Shown piece after piece: positions 10,553 through 24,149 of a stretch of 64,000 nt of DNA. The stretch is taken from NCBI GenBank assembly GCA_963576735.1, contig OY755177.1:12896001-12960000 (forward strand), written 5' to 3'. The notes beneath the pieces are model-generated. The model was given only the letters and a program-made list of their open reading frames with translations. It was not told the origin of the DNA and did not search any database. Source of the DNA: Bedellia somnulentella. Its lineage: Eukaryota; Arthropoda; Insecta; Lepidoptera; Bedelliidae. A program made the translations under genes and the position numbers. Position 1 is the first letter of the stretch, and each line of letters begins with the position of its first letter.

Positions 10553-11923
10553 AAAACAAATCTAAACGGCATTTATTTAACAAAACAAAAGAAATGTAAT
10601 TTCACTTTTTGTAATTTCTTACACTTATTCGCTTCATCTATACAAATGGTGATCATATAGTACCTATAACGTAGGGACAAATCTATTCCAAGTTCATCAT
10701 CTAACAAATCATCAAACTAATTATAATCTACGAAAGACATGAACAAACAAAACAAAACATAAACTAGAAATACAATTCCAAACAAAACAATCTAAATATT
10801 GTTGTTGAAATGTATGCAGTACAGCAGCTGAAAGCAAAGATCTTAACGGACATCAAATCCACCATAATGCACATAATTTGGACCAGTTTGTAAGCAATAT
10901 TTCACGTGTTCATTATGCTTCTGAAATGTGGTTTCCTCGCATTTATCTTCGCTGAAACATATTGTTTGTTTGCCGGCAAAAGTGGTTTGGGATTCGACAA
11001 AACATGCAAAATTGTATCTCGGTTTTCATGTACGTAGGCACCCTAGTTATGTTTCCCATTGTTTATTTGAATATTGTCTTCGGAATACTATTATACGAAG
11101 TAGTATCATATAAAGTTTTTTTTATCGGTATTATTATACATAAATAAAGAACTTAACACCCTTTTTTCCGAAAAGTGCACGGACAGGGGATTACATTACA
11201 AACACTTCCGTATCATATATTGATACACATGTCCAAAAACGCTTTTATTTATTATCAAAGACTGTTGTCAAATTAAATAAACATAAATTTTATTATCGTT
11301 CATTGTTCGATTATCGCGATTATCAAGCATTGTTTAACTATAAAGAGGACCAAAACAATAGCACTGATGAAAGTCAAACCCTCTGTTCTTTTTAGTTATC
11401 GAGTAATAATGACAGCTACATCGACTATTCGAATATAGATATTGCAAACTATTAGTAATGTCAAATCTTAGTGACTTAATATAAGAAACTACAATAAACT
11501 AACGTATATAGTCACAATAATCGCTTTAATAGTCACGTTCAGTGATGAGACCGCCAAATGTACTCTTGTAACTGAATTATGATTTTTTATTTTTCTATAA
11601 TGCGCAATTTCTTTTTAGTTATGTTTTTATATTATATTTTATACGCTGGCAAAGTTTTCCTATTTTTTCTCACTTCACACTGGCAATGAGAACGTGTATA
11701 TATCGGATTCAAAGAGTAAACAGTAACTTCTACATTTCAATATTTCAGGAGAGTAGAATTTGATTGAGTTTATTAAACAATAATACGGTGGCATTCAAAA
11801 AAACATACGAAAGTACAAAAACACATAAATATGCCCCAACTCGAGCAGCAAAAGACTATTTATCAATGTAGAGAAATTAAAATATAATAAGTTGTAAATG
11901 TGCTATATAACCTATATGAATAA
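10553..11923. other. Non-coding stretch
   Basis: About 1.4 kb with only chance ORFs (for example 10928-11147 in two overlapping frames). No recognised repeat. Confidence 0.4.
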
Positions 11924-12140
11924 GGGCCAGTTTTTTGATCCGTAGTTAAAAATATAACCATTTGTTACATTGACTATAGTTAAATGACTAACCATTAGTT
12001 AAATCGTGAATCCATTTTGGTTCGATATTTGACATTAGTTACTCTAACCACGGGTCAAAAAATGCATTTTGCTGATATTTAACTAATAGTTACGATATTT
12101 AACAAATGGTTGAGTTAACCACGGATCAAAAAACTGGCCC
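11924..12140. mobile_element. PIF/Harbinger-like MITE
   Basis: A 217-bp non-coding element with terminal inverted repeats beginning GGGCCAGTTTTTTGATCCGT at both ends (about 41 bp, a few mismatches). A TAA trinucleotide flanks it at 11921-11923 and 12141-12143, the 3-bp duplication typical of PIF/Harbinger. Inside, a unit of about 40 bp ending in TAACCACGGRTCAAAAAA repeats directly (12027-12067, 12094-12137). Confidence 0.8.
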
Positions 12141-12958
12141 TAAGTAATATAGCGCATATCTTTAGAGCTACGAAGTTTGAAGTTGAAAGGCAATTATAAT
12201 CCTTTTGTGTAAGGTTCAAAACATTTTTAAATATCAGAAGCTTACAAAACATCGTTTAAATAAAACATAGCTCTAAAAACTTCACTTTGTAAATGAGAAT
12301 GCAGACAAAAATATGCCCGGAGTGAGCAATAAACAGTTGCTATTCAACAAGTCCGTGCACTCTGAAAGTTACAATGGTTTCAGACTGGCTTATTGCACAC
12401 GCGATTAATAATAAAGTTCTCAATATCTGTCTTTTCTCTACTTTCATTGAAATTTCATAAGACGTACACAGACGTAGCAATCTTTTATGGGGTAACAGGT
12501 ATACTAGATCTTATAAAAATCACGTGACATTCAACAATCTATCTTTCAGATTTCTTATTTTTGACCCAGAAGTTTTTACACTGAACTATCAATGTTTTAA
12601 GAAAGAGTTAATAAAACAAAACTTAGCTACTGCGAAACAATTTGGCAACAAAATTTACACCCCATAGCTATTAATCCAAGATATTAAAAGTTTGGGTAGG
12701 CAAAGCATCAGAATCAAAATGTCACAATACCTAGTATACATTACCCCGTAGTCGCTTCGTGCGACATACGCGGGCATAAATGGGTCAGTACTCTACTGAT
12801 ACACAGCAAAAAAGTAATGTTTTTATTTTGTACGTTGCCAATGTGCTATATACAGGTTCAGAATTTCGTAGAGACTGTTTCTAGGTCGTAAATTAGTCGC
12901 TTTAAGACTCAGAGAAAAGATCAATATCCAACCATTAAATATCAATATAATTTGTAGT
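12141..12958. other. Non-coding stretch
   Basis: No gene, RNA or recognisable repeat. Confidence 0.4.
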
Positions 12959-13196
12959 GCCGTGTAGTGTCGGCTTTGAATAGCACTACCCCAATTCTTC
13001 CGGTGGGTGTACATAAGAGGCGACTAACGGTATTGGGGCTTCTAAGGGATTTTTGGGCGATGAGATTGGACACCCATCACCAACAACCTTTATTTTACCA
13101 TCTTTTCCCCACTAAACTTTCCAAAAGTGGCTGAGGAATTTCTAATTCCTTAGCTCTGGCTACCCCATCTAGGGATTTATAGCCGTGAGTATATAT
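12959..13196 (+). repeat. Family A repeat, full length
   Basis: Single 5' GCCGTGTAGTGTCGGCTTTG unit, complete body, and GCCGTGAGTATATATAGTTA end. The tail has lost its TATG periodicity. Confidence 0.78.
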
Positions 13197-14254
13197 AGTT
13201 ACGTATATATAGTGTTGTAGTTATAGCACAATTTTATGTAGTCATTTTGCGTGTTATGCAATGGTAATGGTTACGAGTATAAAACATTTAATTAATTCCG
13301 TTAAATACTATTGTGATTTTTATTTGATTTACATCCACAGTTAACTACGTGTAATGAACAAATTGAGGTAATAATATGTATACTGCTATGTTAACTCCAC
13401 TGTTATTATAATCAAATAATTTACTGAACATGCAATGATATTTCTTAATTTAACAATAAATGTAAAAAAAAACCACGACGTCAAAAGTACATTACGGGTT
13501 GCAATTTCAGAGACATTGATGCAAAATAATTGAAAATTACTGTCAGTTTAGAAACTTCCGGATCTAAAAATGTTTCAGGAAGACTGCTTTTGAAACCAGT
13601 TCATTTTAAATTCATACGATGTCACAATCTAAAAGAATTTGAGAGACACTGAATCGAATGTCAGGAATTCCAATTTCAAACATATTGTCTTCAAATTGAT
13701 TCCTATAAAATATACGTGCCGAATTCAAAACCTCTTTTTTTTCCATGGGTAATAAAAACTGAAAACATTTGAACACAACATACATAAAAGCATGGATTTT
13801 TTAAACTTTAATGTAGAGTTTTTTGTGCTTTCATAGATAACAATTAACTGGAAACCGTTTTAGTAATCAAGTAACACTTTTGACATGAATAATTATTAAT
13901 TATTATTTTATACTTAACTTTATAACACCTACCCAAGTTTAAATCTTTATCACCTATTTTACACATGTCCACCTTTTTTACTTTTAAACCAAAAAAAAAA
14001 CCTGACAATCTAGACAACATAGTTAATTAGCTGTTCCATAATATATACAGTAGCATAGTAATGCTGCACTACAATAAAACTATGATAATTTATGTTAATA
14101 TTCAATCAACAATGTGGTCTTGTAGTAGAACTCACGGATTGAGTTACCGGTCCGTGGCAGAATGCTAAGCAACTTGAAGTTCATTTCTATAGCGGAAATG
14201 ATAGTACCTGTTCATAACCAAATCTTATAACAGGTAAAACTTAAATAATACATA
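13197..14254. other. Non-coding stretch
   Basis: AT-rich, no features recognised. It ends at the TA target dinucleotide of the mariner (14253-14254). Confidence 0.4.
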
Positions 14255-14431
14255 CGAGGGGCATGCCAAAAGAAACCAGATAGTCAAAAATTATAAAATT
14301 TATTCTTTATTACAAGTATCGATCTTTTCAAAGTATTCACCCTGAGCACGTATACACTTTTCCATACGTCTGAACCAATTGGAAAATACCTGTGAGCACT
14401 CTTCTTTAGATACCTCAAAAATCTCGAAATT

Positions 14432-15070
14432 TTAGGCAACCATCGCATCTTCTTTGCTTTCAAACCTCTTCCCCTTAAGTTTTTCTTTGATTTTTGGAAA
14501 CAAGTAAAAATCACAAGGCGCTAAGTCAGGGGAATATGGCGGGTGAGGGAGAATTGACACATTTTTCGAGTTGGAAAAGTCCAGTATTCTGGCAGACGTG
14601 TGCGGCGCCGCATTGTCGTGGTGCCAGAGAAGGTGCCGGATTTCTGACTTCGGTCGCTTGTTACACAAAGCTGATGTTGCTGTTGGATCACAAACTGTCA
14701 CATTCCATTCAGAGTTCACCGTTCTTTCATTCTCTAGCACAACAGTAACAATATGACCCGTTTTGCAGAAAAACGAGGCAAACATTTGTTTCTGTGTGCT
14801 TCGTGCACGGCGACATTTTGTAGGAGTTGGCTCGTCTTCAAAGCACCATACAGTCGACTGTCGCCTTGATTCGGGATCATAGTTATATAGCCATGTTTCG
14901 TCACCAGTCAGTATATCATATACGTTTTTTTTCTCGCCTCCGTTGAATTTATCTATTATGAATAGGCACCAACCCACCCGACGGTCTTTCTGCTCATCGG
15001 TAAGTGTGTGCGGCATCCATCTCGAACAACGTTTACGGAGAGAAAGGTGGTCGTGAATTATGGTTTGCAT
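14432..15070 (-). pseudogene. Mariner transposase, catalytic part
   Basis: Cut-and-paste transposase of the mariner group, acting in the nucleus on its own terminal repeats. The catalytic triad is visible: D in GDETWLY, D in HHDNAAPHTS, D in LAPCDFYLFP, with exactly 34 residues between the last two (DD34D). WMPHTLTDEQK upstream is the usual mariner linker block. The frame really extends upstream past 15070 (LIRENRRITYVELERKLGIG) to about 15185, where it must shift by one base to join the N-terminal part. A TAA at 14432-14434 interrupts the C-terminus. The same frame continues after it (FEVSKEECSQVFSNWF) to a natural-looking end before the left inverted repeat. No functional protein is expected. 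Confidence 0.88.
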
Positions 15071-15105
15071 TGCTGCTGATCCAATTCCTAGTTTTCGCTC
15101 TAGCT

Positions 15106-15378
15106 CTACATATGTAATTCGTCGGTTTTCGCGAATAAGTTTTTCGACTGCACGAACGTTTTCTTGCGTGACCTCGGTTGGCGGGTTCCTGTCTTCGCTT
15201 CATCTTCAAGACATCCACGTCCTCTTTTAAATTCAGCAAACCAATTGAATACTGTTGCTCGGGAACAAGCAGACTCACCAAAAGTAGAAGCCAAAAGTTC
15301 AAAACATTCTTGAGGCTTTAAACCTTTTTTAAAGTCATAATAAATCATAGCGCGAAAATCACGTCGACTGAGCTCCAT
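15106..15378 (-). pseudogene. Mariner transposase, N-terminal DNA-binding part
   Basis: Starts MELSRRDFRAMIYYDFKKG, the typical helix-turn-helix entry of mariner transposases, and continues through SRATVFNWFAEFKRGRG and CLEDEAKTGTRQP. After that block (about 15185) the frame is wrong: the expected continuation (TEVTQENVRAVEKLIREN) lies in the frame of the downstream catalytic ORF. This part would bind the terminal repeats in an intact protein. Confidence 0.85.
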
Positions 15379-15562
15379 TGTTGCAAGTGAATTCCCGCCA
15401 GATTCTCGAAAAAATTATGCTCATTCAAATAAAAAATAAATAAAAGAAGTGTGTTCTATATTGAAATTCGTCAATAAAAATCCAGCATATAAGATGGTGT
15501 ATAGCTTGCCAGTGTCAATTAAATCAGAAAAGAGTATCTAACTTCTTTTGGCATGCCCCTCG

Positions 15563-16323
15563 TTCTAACAATAAACCAATTGACGACGATCATCAAAGAA
15601 AAAATGTTATGAGAGAAAGAATGATCGTGTCAGGCCTCGTCCAAAGGAGGATTGCATGGTAATTAAACGTCTTGAGCCATCATGCATTAATTACTCACAC
15701 TATCAGTTCTTAAGAAGGCAGAGACTACCGATCACTACTTCGACTTTTTTATAAAAACACACATTTGTTATGCACGACCCAGTATTCGATCTCACGCCTC
15801 TCTGCATGAGAGCCGAGGGTGCTCCTTACTGAAGTGTATGTAGCTCTTATGATAGAACTTTATTGTATCGTGGTATTTTTAATTGGACAATATTTTCCAA
15901 CGTATAGGTTTTTACTCTTCAAAGGCAAGGATTTTGTTTTCAATACACGAACATTGCAAAATCACCTATGAAATTCACATAGTCCCGCAGATTGAGCTAT
16001 CATATCTATTGTGTGCCGAAAAAGTAAAAAAAAAGCCTAGAGCCAGTGTTTTTGATGCTACAAAAAGCGGCCGCAATTTTCGAAGTACGTCTACATTGTG
16101 CTGGTAGGAAATTGTCAACCGTAGTTGATTTCAACAATACACTCAGCTTTATCTGTTTTTGTGTAATTTGGTTCGTAGCCAGTGAGCAAATTGTATTGGC
16201 CTAAGACAAGTGTTTCAAATCTTTGTTTTTACAATATCTATATTTGAAATCACGGCTATAAATTCTAAAAAAGTAACTAGACTTATGCAATAGGCAATTT
16301 CTTAGCCGTTTTTAAAAGTAAAG
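15563..16323. other. Non-coding stretch with SINE/LINE-tail remnant
   Basis: The minus strand of about 15705-15832 has a B-box-like GAGATCGAATACTGGGTCG followed by a segment resembling the LINE tail (GTGATCGGTAGTCTCTGCC). It may be a degenerate tRNA-SINE carrying a LINE-type 3' end. The rest is unremarkable. Confidence 0.4.
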
Positions 16324-16443
16324 GAAGTTGATAGGGGACAAGATGGTATAAATAGTTGGTGATGGGTCACCCACCGCATCGCCCAAGAACCACTAAAAAA
16401 AGGGTATAAAGGGGCAGTGGCATTCTAAGCCGGCGCTACACGG
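16324..16443 (-). repeat. Family A repeat, 5' portion
   Basis: Minus-strand GGCTTAGAATGCCACTGCCC, GGGCGATGCGGTGGG and CCCATCACCAAC, ending at CTATCAACTTCC. The 3' third and tail are missing. Confidence 0.65.
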
Positions 16444-17658
16444 AAAAAATATATTAGAATGTCATTGCTCAATAATATCTAATCAATCACTTAAACAAAA
16501 ATAACATTACATATATTTTAACACAGAAAAAATAGAAGCATCCAATCAAGACCTACGTCAAAGATGTATTAACAGTCATGTGTCATCCCTTATGAGGGCT
16601 TTCGGATACGTCTGCTGCTTTCCGATAACGTCACCTAAACAATGTGTGACACATTTGACCAAGCAAGCTTACTGGGAACAAGGACAGAATATCTCTTAGC
16701 GCCCAGTAAATGGATGACATGTTTGTTTCTGGAGACTTTCGCGATAAGAGTAACACGAAAAAAGTGAAAAAGTGACGAAAAGTTTAGGAGTATTTATTTT
16801 TCTCTTAAAGATAACTTTTTTTTAGGTTTTCTTGAAATATCTTGTTTTTTACTTTGCTTACCCAATTTATATTATAATATTCTATTTTCAAATTCTTAAG
16901 CTCTGGCCACTCCTTTTTGAGATTTATCAATTTGAGTATGTGTAAATAAGTATGTTGTTGATTCTGTTTAATTTGAGCATGTATTGAGCTACTGAGCAAA
17001 TATTAATGAGTAATTCAATAAAATGTGTGTGAAATAAAAAATGTAATCCCAATTATTAGCGAGGACCATAAAGTATTTATGTTACATAGTTAAATTAAAA
17101 AATTTAGTAATTAGTATTACTTTATAGATTTTACCTCAATTATATATCTCTTAAATATACCATTTTTTATCGACAATATTTGGCTTTCAGAGTGTAATAA
17201 TAAGTTGAGGGCTTAGGCGCAAATTTACATTCCCTTAATACTTTAATTTATCTGCTGCGAATATATAATACGAAAAATAATTAATAACTCTTACTTAAAC
17301 GCTAGGTAAATATGGAAATACGTTATATGGAGCGACATGCATTACTTTAATCAGTACTTGACAAAGACTTTCAACTTACAATAACGTATAGGTTTTCCAG
17401 ATAACCGTTTCAAAATTCAAGGACTGACCCTCAAATTTGTTTACGATCCCTATGGTTAGCCACGCCGGAAACTTCCGGTTTTCAAATCAAACAGCATGTT
17501 TGTTGTTATAATTGCGTTGCGAGGTAGTCATTATCTTCCCCTAATACTTTTCCCTTGAATGATTGAATTTTAATCAAAGATTTTAAACGGTGACCCCATC
17601 AATACAAATATATTAAACAAATTGTTAAAAATACATGTAGTTAGTGCGCGGTAAAGTT
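16444..17658. other. Non-coding stretch
   Basis: Contains a plus-strand scrap of a family A 3' end near 16898-16955 (AAGCTCTGGCCACTCC, GAGTATGTGTAAATAAGTATG). No gene seen. Confidence 0.4.
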
Positions 17659-17816
17659 AACATACATACATATACTCACGGCTATGAATACCTTGAAGGG
17701 GTAGCCAGAGCTAGGGAATTAGAAATTCCTCAGCAACTTTTGGAAGTTGCGAGGGGAAAAGATGGTGGAATAACGGTTGTTCGTGATGGGTCTCCAACCG
17801 CATCGCCCAAAAATCG
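17659..17816 (-). repeat. Family A repeat, 3' half
   Basis: ACATACATATACTCACGGCT, GGGGTAGCCAGAGCTAGGGA and GATGGGTCTCCAACCGCATC. It stops inside the body, so this copy is 5'-truncated, as expected for reverse-transcribed repeats. Confidence 0.75.
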
Positions 17817-20800
17817 AATCGAATTTTCGATCGTGCGAGGGAGAAAGAAATAAATTTTAATATGGGTAGAAGCGATAAGTATGCTAATTATCGTTCTCGG
17901 CGTGAAGAGTAGTACTTCAGTACACCAAAAATTATGCTTATATATTGTTATTTTCGTTCGCTCAGTCATTCTTGAGTTTTGCCCTTAGAAATACCTAGTC
18001 CTTTTTAACAATAAAAAATGTTTAAATTCTAAATGAGTTTAGGTTTAGTCAATCAACAAAGAAAATCAGGTTTTCTAGTTATAAAATGTTAAGACTGTTT
18101 TTTCTCGGGAATAAAAAATAACAATAAATGAACTGACAAGGCAATCTTAAAATACATGATAGTTATATAAAATACGACTTGGATTTTATATCTTTCTTTA
18201 ACACTCTAGAACTTCTATTTACTTGTTATCATCAACTTTAAAAAGATTTTACGTAAAGTTTTCAGCTAGCACCACACAACTTCGTCAAAGAAAATGACTG
18301 TAATTAACTACTCTGCCATCATGCAGGACTATGGAACGATGAGTTTTGGTTCCTAAAATATACACGTATCACAGTAAGGACGCTTTAATCAAAATCTAGT
18401 GGTAATTGAGTTCTGAATAACTCCAAACATTTGTATATGCAAAAAGTGGTTTCCGAGTGTAATCTGGTTTCACGCATGGCAGGAGTTTCCGACCCTTTTA
18501 GCTCTATACAAACAAAACTGTTTATCATTTCCCGGATTATAACGAGCTTGTCTGAATGTTTTGCCAAATAGTTTTTTGTCACGTCCTCCGGGACCCTTAA
18601 CAAAATAGTTATTTGAATATCTAGCTTAGCATGAAAACATTACATAGCGATGTACATGCTCTGTCAATTATTTTGAAGTCAGAATGTAGACGTTTGTCTT
18701 TTTAGGGATAACGTGTTATTTATTTTTGAAACGTTACGCAATGCTAACTTTCATTTTTATTCGTCTGGAAAATATACTTTTGTTCAATATAATCTCATCA
18801 AAAAAATATTTGCCTACAGTTTCCAAAGACATAAAAATGCAAATAGGTAGAGAGGTCAAGTTCGAGATCAAGAATAAACGATTGGTTATCGTTGGTACTA
18901 ATTTCATTTAAAATCCTAATTAAAGCGTTTAAATATGAAGAATATTCTTTCTGAAATGAAAATTATAAGTAATTTACGAGCCTAATATCCTAAATGCTTC
19001 TTAATTACAATAACATTGGCTATTCATTATAAATGCCTAATGACTGAGGTTCTGATCGCTAATTTGGGGAAACTTATTTTGCCAACTTAGAAACAAGTTG
19101 GCAATTCACCCCTAGGGCCTTTTAAGTTGCCATCAATGGGATTTAAGAGCTTCGTATTAAGGATTCAGTATTGCTACCCGAAATCGAATGCACAAACTTT
19201 GGGTAGTCTTAATATTTAAATAAATTCTATGAGTGTGAAGGTTAAGTGGTTATTTGCTGAAAAAATGTAGTGTAATATTCAATTTAGTCAATTAAATACG
19301 ATTATTACAGTTAAAACACATGCAATGTGTTATAATTATAATAACACAGCGATAGTAACTAAAAATATACAAAGTTCTAAACATAATGCATACAATATAT
19401 TACATGTTTTTTGGTATTTAATAGATTTAATCAACCAATAATCACTAATAAAAGAACTCATGATCCTAGAACGGTTAGTTTGGACGGTTTCTTTGCCAGA
19501 AATTAGAAAAAATACTGATGCAAAAAGTTAAGGATTATTTGATGTTCTTACTTTTGTTTCGCAAAACCCGAACTGGCATCGTTTTCTTTTATTTGTACGT
19601 TTGCTTTTCCCAGTTCATTAACCTAATTGGTTAACATTCCCATGTATTTTTACGTACTGTTTTAGTGGTTATCTGGGGTTTGAATAGAAAGTATTTATAT
19701 TTTGTAAGTTAAATTTGAAACTTCAAAATACTAAATTAATATTTACTACTAGGTAATATTTACGCCAAATTTGAACCTTGATGACTCAGTGGAAAGACCA
19801 TTACTTCAAGTTACGGCGTAAACGTTGAAATAAAGATTTTTTTTAAGTTATCTCTACATTTACTAGATTTTTTCCCATTGAAAACAGTGAAACCCATTGA
19901 TCATCATTATTATTTGAAAAACATATTTCATGGCAACGAAATAAACACAAAATTTTATAAAAGCTAATCCCGTAATTATTTAAGAGTACTTCAGTTGTTT
20001 GTAAATCTATAATATAACAACAATTTAAATTAGACAAATAACATTGTTATGTGCTGTAGCGCAAGCCCCCCACATGGAGATGACCAGTAAAGGATGAAAA
20101 ATATATTTCAGCTAAAATAAGTGAAATTTTTAGTACAGGCAGACCACAAAAGACATTTTAATCAAACAGAAAATATTTGAAACTACCTACATGCAAATAA
20201 ATGACGACCGACATGTATCGATCAATGTAATTTTATTGTCAGGCGGTAACTGAAATCATTGCTGTGAGGTTACACCATAGTTAAAGAATCCATAGATTTG
20301 CAGTAAGTGAAAAACGTCAAAGCATAAACGTCAACAAAGGCAGAACCTCTCACGGACTTGACAACGGCCTACAACGGTTTTGGCAAAAACATGAAAAAAA
20401 AAATTATCTTATTTACGTCAATTCTGGCATTTCTATTAACTTTGGTGATTTTTGATAAAATTATTAATATTTAACAGCACATAATCCAAATCAAAGACAT
20501 ATTCTTCGGCAAACACAAAATTTCAAGCCATTCATGTCCAAATTAAGACTGTAATAATTACCAGTCTATCGTAAACCAAAGTTTTCAATCAAATACAATA
20601 TTATGATAAAAAATATCTTCTATCATTATTATATTACTATAACTGTAAATTTTACAAATTACTACTCAACTAAATTTGGAAGTTGATAGGGAACAAGATG
20701 GTAGAAATAAATGTATATATGTATGCAATTCAAGTAACGGACTTAATGAACCTAGTCATGTACCAATTTTTTGCCACCAGCACATTGATGCTCACTCAAC

Positions 20801-22022
20801 CGTAGATTGTCCTTACAACAAACAGTACTAGTTGGAGGAGATGTTTATAGACAGAACATTTGGAATGCGAAAATTTTACATAACTTTTTAAGAGGCCTGG
20901 AAGATGGTATTCTTAAGTATTTCTCGTACCATTTTATATTAAATCGATCAATCGCCATAAAAATCACATCAAAAACAAACGATCTAAACATATTATTCGT
21001 CCATTGAAGCCAAGTAGAACAAAGATTATGATTAAGATTTTTAAGGTCTATCTAGTAAATGTTGAATAAAAAATAATTTACCCCAAATGAAGTTCCTGTA
21101 CTAAACAAGAAAATAATAAAGAAAATGGACCAATTTGTTCTCCGAGTGTTTCTATTATAGTCTAGCTTTAGCCAAAACTTTTTGCGATCTAACAAAGACC
21201 TATGTAATCTATCAATGTCGTAAACTTCAACAAAACACAAAACTTCTGTTGTACTCAATAAGAAGAAAAAACTAAATTACTTAAACTTACTCGTAATACT
21301 ATAATTTACCAAGTCAAGAAATCGCTTCATATCAAAAGCCTGAAAAAACGAACTACCTGGGTAAAGTTTATTTAAATGTTACTTAGATAATAGATTGGCG
21401 ATTAATTTTAAGTAAACTTTAATCAAATCACTTTTATAGTAACTTATAATACTTACAATTTTTGAATACAGCAAATGCGTTAATTTTCCTACACTCGTAT
21501 GTTTTAGGCAGCACAGAAAGGCATAATATTCACAATGTAAATAATATAATGTTGTCAACTAAAATCCACTTAGTTTTGTCCAATAAACTGGGTACCAACT
21601 TCATTCGTAACTGTATTTGTCGCACTAATAAATTGCTGAGAGTCGAGTTCTAGAAACAAATCCATTGGGATGTATCTGATTGCCAACTTGTTGCTTCAGC
21701 AAGCTATTACGCTAAGATAATTGCCTTTATGGACTCATATACTAAGAGTTAGGCAATTTCTGAGGACTAATTTTAGTACTCTCTTATGTTGTTAATATTA
21801 AACTTTATTATCAAAGTATGAAGGAAGGTAAAGAGAAACAGGAAAGAGGATGTTTATCCTGAGAGACACAACTTTGGTATGAACATGTTTGGTTGTGCAA
21901 CGTTTTTTAGAAGAGTTTAGAGTTTAGACTTTTTGAAGGTATAAAATGAATATAAGGAAATAAAGTACTCAATTGAACTTTTTTTTCAAATATGAATTTC
22001 TTCTGTGGTAGTTCTAAAATAT
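17817..22022. other. 4.2 kb non-coding stretch, low in repeats
   Basis: The longest interval here without a clear mobile element. It holds only a scrap of family A at 20679-20725 (AAGTTGATAGGGAACAAGATGG). Small ORFs lack homology signatures. It could be intron or intergenic. Confidence 0.4.
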
Positions 22023-22272
22023 GCTGTGTAGTATCGGCTTAGAGTAGCACAACCCCATTTTTTCCGGTGGGTGTAAGTAAGAGGCCACTAACGGTATCAG
22101 GGCTTTTAAGGGATTTTTGGGCGATGCGGTTGAAGACCAATCACCAACAATCTTTATTGTACAATCTTTTCCCCACTCAACTTTTCCAAAAGTGGCTGAG
22201 GAATTTCTATTCTTTAGCTCTGGCTACCCCTTCTAGGGATTTATAGCCGTGATTATATGTATGAGTATATGA
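22023..22272 (+). repeat. Family A repeat, full length
   Basis: GCTGTGTAGTATCGGCTTAG start, complete body, GCCGTGATTATATGTATGAG end. Confidence 0.78.
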
Positions 22273-22289
22273 TGTATTCTAAAAGGTGT

Positions 22290-22440
22290 CTTAGGATTAT
22301 TGGGAGTTAAAAGCGATTTCAGATCGATGTTGCTGGATGCCTTTCAACTAACTTCATTTATTTTACTATCTTTTCCCTTATATACTTGCATAAGAGGCTA
22401 AGAAATATCTAATTCTCAATTCTGCCCGCCACTTTATTCC
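22290..22440 (+). repeat. Second, degenerate family A copy in tandem
   Basis: Immediately downstream of the 22023 copy: GGTGTCTTAGGATTATTGGG, GATCGATGTTGCTGG, TTTTACTATCTTTTCCC and AGAGGCTAAGAAATATCTAA follow family A order with many substitutions. Confidence 0.5.
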
Positions 22441-24149
22441 CTTTTCTATATTAAAATCTTGTTAAGTAAAACACTTTGCTGGGTAATTCTAAACGCCAAC
22501 AAAACACAAAGTTATTAAACGTAGATTTTCATAAAAACATCGTCATTCTCATCAAAATAAACGGCAAAGTAAATTTTTATAGATACGCAAAATCCCTTCT
22601 CATTTCATTTAAGCCTATTAAAGCTCGTCAAATGTAAAACGGGATATCGTAAGCCTCAGAATCTTGCTTGATGAAAACAAGTTCTTGTACCTTATTCATT
22701 TTAAATTATCCTCTCTGTGTTCATCGACGAAGGGTGAAAACTAAACTTAATATCATAAAATGAGTTAGTGCTAGGTTTTGCTCGCAATTTTACCCGCTGA
22801 TTTTATTATTCCGTACAGCGAATGTCAAACTGTACGTTAATAGAACTAAGAAATTCTGAGTATTTTCTGGACTATTTTAAATCCAACTGCTATTCCAATC
22901 TTAAAAACCATAAATATATATTTTTAAAAATAGAAACGAATAGAAGTTACTGTTTGTAAAAAGCAATTTTATTTTATTTTTATTTTATTTTAGTTTTAAC
23001 TTGATAATAATTTATTATGCGCCACCTGAGAAATCCTGTCTACAAGCAATTGTAAACCGCCTACCTCGTCCCCCGCGATACAGGCATTGCCTAGTGCAGG
23101 GGACACCGACATCTTATTTTGTAAAATATTTACCACCTGTGTACCAAACACCTAATTGTTATTACCATTTTAAATTAACGAATACGACTGTTGTTTGTTT
23201 TTACTGGTGTAAATAAAGATTATTATTTCATTATTATTTCATAAAAGTTTGTAACATTTTATTGAGTGTTAAATGAGTATAATTATTATTATTATAATTA
23301 ACTTCATGCAATAAAAATCTAAAAATATTCTTAACTAAATTCACGTAAACACCCAAATTTCAAAAAAACTTAAACTTATGTGTCTATTTGCACCGCCTAA
23401 TGTTTGAAAAACTCTTTTAACTGTTAACATGACTCTAAAATAATCTATTTTTAAACAAAAATGAATCCTCCTTTACAGCCATTTGAAACCCAAATTTTCA
23501 TTCCAAATTCGATTAATAACGGAGTCGTCCACATATGCATCTTGATATTTTAGATATATTTCTTTAACTACCTAAACAAACCCATTAAAATTTGGGACTG
23601 ATCTGGAAGCATATCCTACCGAATAGAAAAACAAAATTACGAAAAAAAGCTTACAATAGAATTGAGTACCTCTATATTTTCGAAAGCGCATGTAAATTTG
23701 GTGTCTGTCCCACCTAAAAAATCCATTTACCTTTTATGTGTTATTTTTTTATGACCATAAAAAACACGAAATATGGTATTTATGAAGTGAACTACGAAAT
23801 CATAAATGCATTTGCCCCTTTTAGCTTGAAATAAGGAAAAAATGGAAATAGTAAAGGTTTTGTGGCAGGGTATACATAACACCAAACAAATTCTTAAAGG
23901 GGGGCAGGGGAGGCTTCTGTGGAGCATATTCCAGAGAAAAAAAGGAATTATACTTTTCAGAGCCGACAAATACAAAATTAATACGGAAAATCAGAAGGTC
24001 GAACTTAGCTTTTAAAATTGTACATTACGGGTAAAAGCTTGCGCTGAAATGCCGAGTAAGCCGTACTCAATATATATTTTTATTATTTTTGTTGCCAAGA
24101 AAAAGCAGCATCAGAATTTCTGATATATATTCTTCAATTGGTCCAAAAT
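22441..24149. other. Non-coding stretch with a possible LINE/UTR end
   Basis: The plus strand around 23000-23250 ends in AATAAAGATTATTATTTCATT, which looks like a polyadenylated or retrotransposed 3' end with an ATT tail. No coding region can be assigned. Confidence 0.35.

Larger units (their letters stand above)
14255..15562 (-). mobile_element. Degraded mariner element (DD34D), about 1.3 kb
   Basis: Terminal inverted repeats begin CGAGGGGCATGCCAAAAGAA at the left end and, reverse-complemented, at the right end; about 28 bp with a few mismatches. Left flank is TA (14253-14254). The right flank is TT, probably a mutated TA. Length is normal for mariner. The transposase gene lies on the minus strand and is broken twice. 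Confidence 0.9.

Noticed and set aside
10351..10599. 82-codon ORF beginning MGVRKRRLT
   Set aside because: The same peptide start recurs in the family A copies at 31926, 39357 and 54823; it is repeat sequence, not a gene.
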